This document shows positions 1 through 7,355 of a stretch of 64,000 nt of DNA, piece after piece. Below the pieces are notes generated by a model that saw nothing but the letters and a program-made list of their open reading frames with translations, had not been told where the DNA came from and searched no databases. Source of the stretch: Phycisphaeraceae bacterium (GTDB lineage: Bacteria; Planctomycetota; Phycisphaerae; Phycisphaerales; UBA1924); assembly GCA_019636655.1 (NCBI GenBank), contig JAHBXB010000001.1, forward strand, positions 434,001 to 498,000. The letters are read 5' to 3'. Position 1 is the stretch's first letter. Each line of letters begins with the position of its first letter. The position numbers and the translations under genes were made by a program.

Positions 1-2
1 AC

Positions 3-371
3 CTTGCGGGGGTGCCGCCGGATCGGCTCGCAGGGTTCGTCGGCGCGGCGGTGGAGCGTGCGAAGGCTGTCCCCGGGGGAGTGCGGTTCGTGGAGTGCGA
101 GGTCGACTCCCTGGACCAACTGGCGGCGCTGCTGGCGGGCGGGGGATGCCGCGTTGACGTGGTACTGCTGGACAACATGGGGCCGAAGGAGTTACGCCGG
201 GCGGTCGGGATGAGGGGGGAATCCGCGGTCGCCGTTGAACTGGAGGCCTCCGGCGGGGTGACGCTGGAAACCATCGGGGAGATCTCGGCGACCGGGGTGG
301 AGCGGATCAGCGTGGGGGGGCTCACTCACCACGCGGTTTCGCTCGACCTGGCCCTGGATGCTGAGGGTTGA
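3..371 (+). CDS. nadC: Nicotinate-nucleotide pyrophosphorylase (quinolinate phosphoribosyltransferase), C-terminal part
   Basis: Only the last 122 or so residues are in the window; the gene begins upstream and is open at the left edge. The visible part is the end of the alpha/beta barrel of quinolinate phosphoribosyltransferase, which makes nicotinate mononucleotide from quinolinate and PRPP in de novo NAD synthesis. Diagnostic stretches are ECEVDSLDQL, VVLLDNMGP, VELEASGGV and RISVGGLTH, which occur in this order at the C-terminal end of the family and include phosphate-binding loops. mutL follows 41 bases later on the same strand, but nothing shows that the two are cotranscribed. The identification is firm although most of the enzyme is missing here. 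Confidence 0.9.
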   Translation, partial: LAGVPPDRLAGFVGAAVERAKAVPGGVRFVECEVDSLDQLAALLAGGGCRVDVVLLDNMGPKELRRAVGMRGESAVAVELEASGGVTLETIGEISATGVERISVGGLTHHAVSLDLALDAEG

Positions 372-412
372 GGCGGGCGGGCGATCGAAACGAGGCGGCG
401 TAGGATCGCCCG

Positions 413-2293
413 ATGACGCCACCTGACGGTCGAGAGAGGCGGATCCGAAAACTCCCCGCGCTGCTGGTGAACCAGATCGCGGCGGGCGAGGTGGTGGAAC
501 GTCCCGCATCGGTGGTGAAGGAACTGGTGGACAACGCGCTGGATGCGGGCGCGACCAGGATCACGGTTGACCTGGAAGGGGGCGGGATCGAACTGGTCCG
601 CGTGACCGACGATGGGTGCGGGATCGCGCCCGAGGACCTGTCGCTGGCCCTTGCGGACCACGCGACGAGCAAGATCACCGAGGCCGCTGATCTGGACCGC
701 ATCGGGACGATGGGCTTCCGGGGGGAGGCGCTGGCGTCGATCGCGTCCGTCTCGAGGCTGTCGATGCGGTCGCGCCGGGCAGCCGACACGGCCGCGAGCC
801 AGGTGGAGGCGGAGGGAGAACGGATCGGCCAGGTGACGCCCGCAGGGGGGCCGGTCGGGACAAGCGTCACGGTGCGGAACCTGTTCTTCAACACGCCGGC
901 GAGGCGGAAGTTCCTTCGGACTCCGGCGACTGAGCAGGGGCATTGCCTGGACATTGTCGAGACGCTGGCCATGTCGCACCCGGCGATCGGGTTCGCGGCG
1001 AGCACGGATGGGAAGCGCGGCATCGACCTGGCGCCTGGGCAGTCGCCGCGGGAGCGGGTGGTGGCGGTGCTGGGGGCGGAGATCGAGTCGCAACTGGTTG
1101 AGGTGCATGCGGACCGGTTTGATGACTCGCGCGGACTGGCGATGTGGGGGGTTGTCGGGCTGCCGTCGATTGCGCGGGCGACGGCGAAGGCGCAGTGGGT
1201 CTTCCTGAACGGCAGGCCGATCCGCGACAAGAGCATCCAGCACGCGATCAAGGAGGCGTTCCGGGGGCTCATCGAGCCGGGGCGGTTCCCCACTGCGGTG
1301 CTGATGATCGAGATGGACCCGGGGGCGGTGGATGTCAACGTGCATCCGCGCAAGACCGAGGTGCGGTTCCGCGATCAGAGTGTGGTGCACTCGGTCGTGC
1401 TCAGGGCGATCCGCGAGGCCCTTGCGGGGGCGGACCTCACGCCGTCGGTAGCGGGGATCGGGTGGCGAGGGCAAAGTGGGCATGGATCGGCCGGAGAGGA
1501 TCGGGCGGTGGTGGGCGTGGGTGGCTCGCCGGCGCCAGGCGGCTTCGTGGACTATTTCCAGCGCCAGCCCGCGGCCCCATCGGGAGAGCGGTTGAGCTTC
1601 GAGGCGATCCGCGAGGCGGTGCAGGGCGGATCGACCGATCCCGCGGCATCGCCCCGGGCCGCGGAACCGGGACCGATCGACCAGCCTCGGCCGGCGGAGC
1701 GGGTGCTGCAGGTGCACAACTCGTTTGTGGTCACGCAGGACGAGCAGGGGATCGTGATCGTCGACCAGCACGCTCTGCACGAACGGGTGATGTTCGAGGA
1801 CCTCATCGCGAGGATCTCGGGTCGGGGCGGGACAGATGGTCAGCCGGCGCGTCTGGAGAGCCAGCGCATGCTGGTGCCGCCGGTGGTGGAGGTGACGCGT
1901 CGGCAACTGGACCGGCTCGGCGATCTGGCGCCGTTGTTCGAGCGGCTGGGGATCGAGGTGGAGCCGATCGGCCCCGCAGCGGTGGCGGTGCAGGGGTTCC
2001 CGACGTTCCTGTTCGACCGTGAGGTCGATGCTGGTCCCTTCGTGAAGGAACTGCTGGAGAAGGCGGAGGCCTCGGAGTTCGTGCCCGGGAGCGAGGAGGC
2101 CCTGCACGAGGTGCTGGACATGATGGCGTGCAAGGCCGCCGTCAAGGCGGGCGACCGGCTGACCGAGTCGGAGCTGCGAGACTTGCTGAAGATGCGCGAG
2201 GAAGTGGAGCGGTCGAGCAACTGCCCGCATGGCAGGCCGACGTCGATCCGCGTCACCATCCGCGAGCTGGAGAAGCGGTTCGGGCGCGTGTAG
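413..2293 (+). CDS. mutL: DNA mismatch repair protein MutL, endonuclease type
   Basis: A 626-residue MutL, the mismatch-repair matchmaker ATPase that links mismatch recognition to strand removal. The N-terminal GHKL ATPase has the Mg-binding ELVDNALDAG motif (E37 to N41), the DDGCGI motif near residues 66-71 and a GFRGEAL motif. A Pro/Gly-rich linker follows (about residues 340-430). The C-terminal domain carries DQHA-x2-E-x4-E beginning at D451, the metal-dependent nicking motif of MutL proteins from bacteria without MutH, and a CPHGRP motif at 604-609 that belongs to the same metal site. By family knowledge this MutL should therefore nick DNA itself. The ATG start gives a normal N-terminus (RKLPALLVNQIAAGEVVERP). 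pgk ends 7 bases away on the other strand, so the two genes converge with no room for a separate terminator. Confidence 0.97.
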   Translation: MTPPDGRERRIRKLPALLVNQIAAGEVVERPASVVKELVDNALDAGATRITVDLEGGGIELVRVTDDGCGIAPEDLSLALADHATSKITEAADLDRIGTMGFRGEALASIASVSRLSMRSRRAADTAASQVEAEGERIGQVTPAGGPVGTSVTVRNLFFNTPARRKFLRTPATEQGHCLDIVETLAMSHPAIGFAASTDGKRGIDLAPGQSPRERVVAVLGAEIESQLVEVHADRFDDSRGLAMWGVVGLPSIARATAKAQWVFLNGRPIRDKSIQHAIKEAFRGLIEPGRFPTAVLMIEMDPGAVDVNVHPRKTEVRFRDQSVVHSVVLRAIREALAGADLTPSVAGIGWRGQSGHGSAGEDRAVVGVGGSPAPGGFVDYFQRQPAAPSGERLSFEAIREAVQGGSTDPAASPRAAEPGPIDQPRPAERVLQVHNSFVVTQDEQGIVIVDQHALHERVMFEDLIARISGRGGTDGQPARLESQRMLVPPVVEVTRRQLDRLGDLAPLFERLGIEVEPIGPAAVAVQGFPTFLFDREVDAGPFVKELLEKAEASEFVPGSEEALHEVLDMMACKAAVKAGDRLTESELRDLLKMREEVERSSNCPHGRPTSIRVTIRELEKRFGRV

Positions 2294-2300
2294 CGGCGGT

Positions 2301-3506
2301 TCAGGCCTCGTCGAGCAGCTCGATGCTGGCGAACTTGTCGCCGCCGAGCATCTCCAGGCTGGCGCCGCCGCCGGTTGAGACATGGGAGAACTGGTCGGCG
2401 AGGCCGAAGGCGTCCGCTGCGGCTGCCGAGTCTCCGCCGCCGACGATGGAGGTCGCGCCGGACTTGGTGGCGGCGACGATGGCATCGGCGATGGAGCGGG
2501 TGCCGACGCTGAATGCCCGCCATTCGAAGACGCCCATGGGGCCGTTCCAGACAATGGTCTTGGCACGCCGTATCCGTGTGCCGAACTCAACCTGGGTGCC
2601 CGGGCCGATATCGAGGCCCATGAAGCCATTCTGGATGGGGCCCTCGAAGGTGCGGACCTGTCCGCCCTCGGCCGCGAACGAGCTTGAACAGATGTGATCC
2701 TTGGGCAGGTGCAGCTCGCACTTGAGGCGGGCGGCCTGGTCGATGATCGCCTGGGCGTCCTTGATGCGATCGGTCTCGACGCGGGAATCGCCGACGTTTT
2801 GGCCAAGGGCGCTCAGGAAGGTGTAGGCCATGGCGCCGCCGATGAGCACGGCATCAGTCTTGGGGAGCAGGTTGTGGATGACGGGGATCTTGTCGGCGAC
2901 CTTGGCGCCGCCGAGGACGACGACGAACGGGCGGGCCGGCTTCGCGAGGGCCTCGCCGAGGAACCGCAGTTCCTTCTGCACCAGGAGGCCGGCGACCCGG
3001 GGCTTGCCCTGCATGGCGACCGGGACGGCGACCATGGACGCCTCCTCGCGGTGGCAGGTCCCGAAGGCGTCGTTGACGTATACGTCTCCGTAAGCGGCGA
3101 GTTTCGCGGCGAACGAGGGGTCGTTCTTCTTCTCGGCCTTGTGGAAGCGGAGGTTTTCCAGGAGGAGGACATTGCCGGGCTGGAGCGCGGCGACCGCGGC
3201 CGCGGAGGCGGCGTCGACGCAGTCGTTCGAGGGGAGCGGGACCGGGATGCCGAGCAGTTCTGCGAGGCGAGTCGCAACCGGGGCGAGGGAGAACTCGTCC
3301 TCGAATCCGGCTCCCTCCGGGCGCCCCAGGTGGGACATGAGGATGCAGGATCCGCCGCGGGAGAGGACGGACTTGATGGTGGGGAGGGCCTCGGTGATGC
3401 GACGATCGTCGGTGATCCTGGTGCCGTCGAGTGGGACGTTGAAGTCAGCCCGAATGAGGACCCTCTTTCCGGAGACGTCAACGGCGTCGATGGTCTTCTT
3501 GGGCAT
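2301..3506 (-). CDS. pgk: Phosphoglycerate kinase
   Basis: 401-residue phosphoglycerate kinase, the ATP-forming step of lower glycolysis (1,3-bisphosphoglycerate + ADP to 3-phosphoglycerate + ATP). Visible landmarks are the N-terminal substrate loop (VLIRADFNVPLDG), the RPF-type and LGGAKVADK motifs, VLIGGAMAYTFL, and the nucleotide-binding GGGDSAAA/STGGGASLE segments near the C-terminus. The reading frame runs 24 codons further upstream, but the ATG at 3506 matches the usual start of the family and has a GAGG Shine-Dalgarno site 6 bases before it. It lies 113 bases downstream of atpH in the same direction and is the last gene of a long minus-strand run that begins with alaS. It may be read together with the ATP synthase genes or from its own promoter in the gap. 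Confidence 0.97.
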   Translation of the reverse strand: MPKKTIDAVDVSGKRVLIRADFNVPLDGTRITDDRRITEALPTIKSVLSRGGSCILMSHLGRPEGAGFEDEFSLAPVATRLAELLGIPVPLPSNDCVDAASAAAVAALQPGNVLLLENLRFHKAEKKNDPSFAAKLAAYGDVYVNDAFGTCHREEASMVAVPVAMQGKPRVAGLLVQKELRFLGEALAKPARPFVVVLGGAKVADKIPVIHNLLPKTDAVLIGGAMAYTFLSALGQNVGDSRVETDRIKDAQAIIDQAARLKCELHLPKDHICSSSFAAEGGQVRTFEGPIQNGFMGLDIGPGTQVEFGTRIRRAKTIVWNGPMGVFEWRAFSVGTRSIADAIVAATKSGATSIVGGGDSAAAADAFGLADQFSHVSTGGGASLEMLGGDKFASIELLDEA

Positions 3507-3619
3507 CTGAAACCTCGGGCAGGGTGGTGGTGCTTGGGCGGGATGGTAGCCGCGAGCGTGCTCGCGCGGGCGCCGCATGCAACCGTCCAGCAGACCGACG
3601 TGAGACGGGCGGAAGCCGA

Positions 3620-4243
3620 TCAGTTGCCGTTGTTGTGCTCGTCGAAGATCCGATCAAACCGGCCGCGGAGGGTGGCCGATCCTCGCTCGGTCAGCTGCTC
3701 GTGCAGCTTGCGGAGACGAGTGGAGATCGAGGCGTCGATGAGCTGGTCGCCGATCTGGAGGCGGAGGCCGCCGATCATCTTGGGATCGGTGTAGGGGTGC
3801 ACGACAGGCTCGCGGGAGAGGACGGCGCGGAGGCGATCGCGGATCGCGGCGAGTTCATCCGGGCCGATGGGCGAGGGCGTAAAGACGTCGACCTCGATGC
3901 GGCCGAAGGCGTGCTGCGTGATCTGGTCGTAGGCGGAGACGATCTGGGCGAGGTGGCCAAGCCTGTCCTTGTGGTTGAGGACGAGGAGGAAGTTGAGCGT
4001 GACATCGCTGATTCGCCCGGCGAAGATGCGGCGGAGACCCTCGGCGCGGCCCTCGGCGGGAACGATGCGTGAGGCGATGAACTCTCCGAATCGGGGATCC
4101 TGGCGGGTGAGCTCGATGATGTCCTCGAGCTCGGCGAGGAGTTCCTCGACGCGGGCCTGCCCGCCCTGCTGCTGGGCGAGTTCGAAGAGGCTCGTGGCGT
4201 AGACGCGCGACACGGCATCCGGGGCGTTCTCGGTCATGGGCAT
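3620..4243 (-). CDS. atpH: F-type ATP synthase delta subunit (OSCP)
   Basis: 207-residue F1 delta subunit, the peripheral-stalk cap that ties the alpha3beta3 head to subunit b. The mostly helical N-terminal domain starts with VSRVYATSLFELAQ, and the C-terminal segment ends in the typical MIGGLRLQIGDQLIDASISTR pattern with the YTDPKMIGG glycine turn. Two starts are possible, ATG at 4243 and ATG at 4237, two codons apart; neither has a strong Shine-Dalgarno site. The gene lies 56 bases after atpF. In most bacteria atpA, atpG, atpD and atpC follow delta, but here the next gene is pgk, so the catalytic F1 subunits must be encoded elsewhere in the genome. Confidence 0.93.
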   Translation of the reverse strand: MPMTENAPDAVSRVYATSLFELAQQQGGQARVEELLAELEDIIELTRQDPRFGEFIASRIVPAEGRAEGLRRIFAGRISDVTLNFLLVLNHKDRLGHLAQIVSAYDQITQHAFGRIEVDVFTPSPIGPDELAAIRDRLRAVLSREPVVHPYTDPKMIGGLRLQIGDQLIDASISTRLRKLHEQLTERGSATLRGRFDRIFDEHNNGN

Positions 4244-4299
4244 TGGACGGTTCCGATGAGTCGGGCGGGGGAACGAGGGGTGGTCGCGGGAGGGGGGTA

Positions 4300-4959
4300 T
4301 CAGGCGCGGCTGACGTTGCTCAGCTCGCCGATGGCCTCCTGGACGAGCTGGTGCTGGTCGCCGGAGGAGATCTCGCGGCGGAGGATCTTGGCCGCGATGC
4401 TGGTGGCGAGGTTGCTGGCCGCGTCGTGGAGTTCGATCACGGCGGAGCGCTTCGCGGCCTCGATGTCGCGACGGGCCTTCTCGCGCATGGCGGAGAGGTC
4501 GGCGTCGGCCTGGGCCCTGAGCTGGGCGGCGAGGGCGGTCTGCTCGGCCTTGGTCTGCTCGAGCATGCGCTGGGCCTCGGCGCGGGCGTCGGCGAGGTTC
4601 TTCTCGTACTGGGTGAGGGCGGCCTTGGCCTGGAGTTGGGCCATCTCGGCGGCCTCGATCTCGGAGCGGATCTTGTCGGTGCGGTCGGCGAGGCCCTTGA
4701 CGACCTTGGGCCACACCTGCGTGCCGAGGATCGCGAAGACGATGATGAAGACGATGATCGAGGTGATGGCGGGCGCCAGGCCCTGCGAGACGGTCGGGGG
4801 CAGCTCACCCTTGTCGTGGGAGCCGTGGGACGCCGCGGCCTCGTGGGCTGCGGACGGGGCGTGGGTGTCCTGGGCCAGGGCCGCGGCCGAGAGGCCGAGT
4901 GCGAGGCCGATGCTCAGGGCGATGAGCGCGGTGCGGAGGAAGGCGGGGATCTGGAGCAT
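4300..4959 (-). CDS. atpF: F-type ATP synthase subunit b
   Basis: About 219 residues. An N-terminal hydrophobic stretch with a likely signal peptide (ending near ALAQ) is followed by a His/Ala/Ser-rich segment, one membrane helix (residues about 65-85, AITSIIVFIIVFAILG) and a long charged coiled coil rich in Ala, Glu, Lys and Arg (KGLADRTDKIRSEIEAAEMA onward). This is the elongated peripheral-stalk subunit that links membrane subunit a to delta. The ATG at 4959 is chosen because GATGAGG lies 9 bases before it; an in-frame ATG at 4974 would add five residues but lacks such a site. A signal peptide before the anchoring helix matches the similar extension on atpE in this cluster. Confidence 0.9.
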   Translation of the reverse strand: MLQIPAFLRTALIALSIGLALGLSAAALAQDTHAPSAAHEAAASHGSHDKGELPPTVSQGLAPAITSIIVFIIVFAILGTQVWPKVVKGLADRTDKIRSEIEAAEMAQLQAKAALTQYEKNLADARAEAQRMLEQTKAEQTALAAQLRAQADADLSAMREKARRDIEAAKRSAVIELHDAASNLATSIAAKILRREISSGDQHQLVQEAIGELSNVSRA

Positions 4960-5049
4960 TGGGTGGAACCTCATCGGGAGGCGGGTGGGGACGGATAGGG
5001 ACGGTGCAAGCCGCGGGGACGCCTGTCGGCGGCCCGGCGGAAGAATCGA

Positions 5050-5358
<309 letters not shown>

Positions 5359-5435
5359 TCAACCTTTCTGAAACGGTGCCACGAGGGGTGCGGCGGCCGG
5401 GCGGGCGAGCCGCGCGGCCGGGATCGATCCGTTGT

Positions 5436-6353
5436 TCACGCGTGGGCGTGCTCGTGATCGTGTGCCTCATCATGCCCGTGGTCATGATGGTGGCTGAGTT
5501 GAGCGATGAATACGGTGGTGAGGAACATGAACACGAACGCCTGGAGGAAGGCGACGAAGAGCTCGAGGAAGTTGATCGCCACCGCGACCAGGGCGGAGAG
5601 GGCGGTGACGGGGATGCCGACCAGGTAGCTGCTCGCGAGGGACTGGCCGACGAAGATCAGGAAGAGGACCGCGATGAGGGTGTGCCCGGCGGTCATGTTG
5701 GCGAAGAGACGGATGGCGAGCGCGACGGGCTTGATGATGGTGCCGAGGATCTCGATGGGGATCATCAGAGGCCAGAGGTAGGCGGGGGTTCCGGCGGTGA
5801 GGTGCTTGAGGTAGCCGCCGATTCCGAGTTCGCGCACGCCGGAGAGGTTGATCACCACCGCCGCGATGAGGGCGAGGCTGCCTGTGACCCAGATGTTCTG
5901 GGTGGCGGTGCCGCCGACCGGGGCGATGTGGTGCTCGCGCAGGTAGGGGAACAGCAGGTGGAGGATGTCGATGATCGGGATGAGCCCGAGGAGGTTGTTG
6001 ATGAGGATGAAGAAGAAGAGCGTCCAGAGGAAGGGCATGAAGGCATCGGTGCGAGAGCCGAGGAGGGGCCGGACGGTGGCGTCGCGGAGGTAGGTGCAGA
6101 TGACCTCGAAGGTGTGGGAGAACGAGCCGCGGGTGACGTAGCGGTCGACGCCCTCGGACTGCGGGCCGGTGGAGATCCGCCGGGCGAAGAGCGGGAAGAG
6201 GAAGATCATGATCAGGCCGCTCAGGACGAGCGTGCCGACGTTGGACGACCAGATCCAATAGCCGGACGCCGAGGTGATGAACGGGTGGTCCACCACGTGG
6301 TCGAGGGGGTTCACGGAACCGCCGGCGGCGAGGGTGAGCGTGGGGATCATCAT
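5436..6353 (-). CDS. atpB: F-type ATP synthase subunit a
   Basis: 305-residue subunit a, the membrane stator that carries the proton half-channels. About five to six hydrophobic helices are visible. The essential arginine is Arg215 in the AIRLFANMTAGH motif, and the last helix ends in MFLTTVFIAQL. The N-terminus (PLDHVVDHPF) is typical of the longer subunit a of planctomycetes and related groups. The C-terminal tail after the last helix is unusual: 9 of the last 18 residues are histidine, mixed with Asp and Glu, a composition seen in metal-binding tails. The start overlaps the stop of the preceding atpI by four bases (ATGA), suggesting translational coupling. Confidence 0.96.
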   Translation of the reverse strand: MMIPTLTLAAGGSVNPLDHVVDHPFITSASGYWIWSSNVGTLVLSGLIMIFLFPLFARRISTGPQSEGVDRYVTRGSFSHTFEVICTYLRDATVRPLLGSRTDAFMPFLWTLFFFILINNLLGLIPIIDILHLLFPYLREHHIAPVGGTATQNIWVTGSLALIAAVVINLSGVRELGIGGYLKHLTAGTPAYLWPLMIPIEILGTIIKPVALAIRLFANMTAGHTLIAVLFLIFVGQSLASSYLVGIPVTALSALVAVAINFLELFVAFLQAFVFMFLTTVFIAQLSHHHDHGHDEAHDHEHAHA

Positions 6354-6832
6354 GGGCGGGACGACTCCGGGGCGGCCGACGGTGCGGCGGGACTGGTCGA
6401 AGAGAGCAGCACGGGGCGGAGCAGGATGTGCTCAACAGCGAGCGTGCTGAAGCAGGCGAGCAGCAGGGCGGTCCAGAACGGGCCGGGGGATGGCGATCGG
6501 GAAACAAAGAGACCCGTGGCGATGGCGGTCGCAAGGACCAGCCGGATGCTGGACGCGGCGATGATGACGAAGGCCCATCCGATCGCCGGCCGCGGCTTGA
6601 ACATGGACATGAACCCGACGCTCGCGATCGATGCCCCGAGGACGGCGGAGGCGGCGAGGAGGCCAGCGGCAAGGCCGGGCCGGTTGACCACGACACCCGT
6701 TACCACGGCGCCCACAACGGCGATGATCACAGCGACTGCGGGCATGGTCAGACCCAGGCGAACCATCGGCATGCGCAGCATGGGCTGCGTCGAGAACGAA
6801 GGCTGTGGAGTCGTGTGGGCGGGTGCGTGCAC
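6350..6832 (-). CDS. atpI: AtpI-like small membrane protein of the ATP synthase cluster
   Basis: About 160 residues with four predicted membrane helices (VAVIIAVVGAVVTGVVV; GLLAASAVLGASIAS; GWAFVIIAASSIRLVLA; ALLLACFSTLAVEHILL). Position between the AtpZ-like gene and atpB and the overall pattern fit ATP synthase protein I, thought to help assembly of the c ring or supply Mg2+. Sequence identity to well-studied AtpI is not obvious, so the call rests on topology and place. A GTG at 6832 with AGGA seven bases before it is taken as the start; a later ATG at 6781 would also leave all four helices. The longest frame would begin inside the upstream gene at 6997, which is less likely. The stop overlaps the atpB start (ATGA). 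Confidence 0.72.
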   Translation of the reverse strand: MHAPAHTTPQPSFSTQPMLRMPMVRLGLTMPAVAVIIAVVGAVVTGVVVNRPGLAAGLLAASAVLGASIASVGFMSMFKPRPAIGWAFVIIAASSIRLVLATAIATGLFVSRSPSPGPFWTALLLACFSTLAVEHILLRPVLLSSTSPAAPSAAPESSRP

Positions 6833-6962
6833 GAGGCGGTCCTGATCGGGAGACGTACGGAGTCCCCAATGGGGGTGGAAGGATAGCGGAATGCAGGCGC
6901 TTCGGCGAGTGGGGGCGCTGAAGGAAGTTGTGGTTCTTGGGCACCGGATTTTGGAAACTCGG

Positions 6963-7337
6963 TCAGTGCCTGGAGTGGCGGCGGCGGGAGTCCTCAATCG
7001 CCTGGCGGTTGGCCTTTAGAGCGTCGCGGATGAAGCGGATCGTGCCGTAGACAAGGCCGATGCCGATGCCGACCAAAAGGAAGACCGGGGAGACCCCCTG
7101 CCAGCGGTCGATCAGCCACCCGAGAAACCCCAGGGCGAGGATCGCCGCGATGAAGTCCATCCCAATGCCTGAGAGGCGGGCCAGGTTGGACCGCATCGCA
7201 TCGAGGTCCTGCTCCCTCGCCCTCCGCTCCTGGGGGGTAGCGGGAGGGGCGAGGGTCTCGAAGGGGGGGGGCTCCCCTAAATCCGGGTTCCGGTCGTCCG
7301 GGTCGCCGGGGGCGGATTGAGGGTGACTTGGTTTCAT
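6963..7337 (-). CDS. atpZ: AtpZ/AtpI-family protein of the ATP synthase cluster
   Basis: 124 residues. A soluble Pro/Glu/Arg-rich N-terminus (about 60 residues) is followed by two close membrane helices: FIAAILALGFLGWLIDRW and VFLLVGIGIGLVYGTIRFI. The Gly-rich pair with a short loop and basic end (DALKANRQ) is the pattern of the small AtpZ/AtpI proteins encoded just before atpB in many bacteria; these have been linked to Mg2+/Ca2+ transport or c-ring assembly. It begins 18 bases after the end of alaS on the same strand, so the ATP synthase genes may be read through from alaS. A 130-base gap, in which no gene is seen, separates it from atpI. Confidence 0.8.
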   Translation of the reverse strand: MKPSHPQSAPGDPDDRNPDLGEPPPFETLAPPATPQERRAREQDLDAMRSNLARLSGIGMDFIAAILALGFLGWLIDRWQGVSPVFLLVGIGIGLVYGTIRFIRDALKANRQAIEDSRRRHSRH

Positions 7338-7355
7338 CAGGAACCCAGCGGGCAG

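Noticed and set aside
326-2806. 826-codon open frame on the minus strand across mutL
   Set aside because: Antisense to a convincing mutL; the translation is Arg/Pro/His-rich shadow sequence typical of G+C-rich DNA.
5376-6845. 489-codon plus-strand frame across atpB and atpI
   Set aside because: Very Asp/Glu/Gly-rich antisense shadow of membrane-protein coding sequence.
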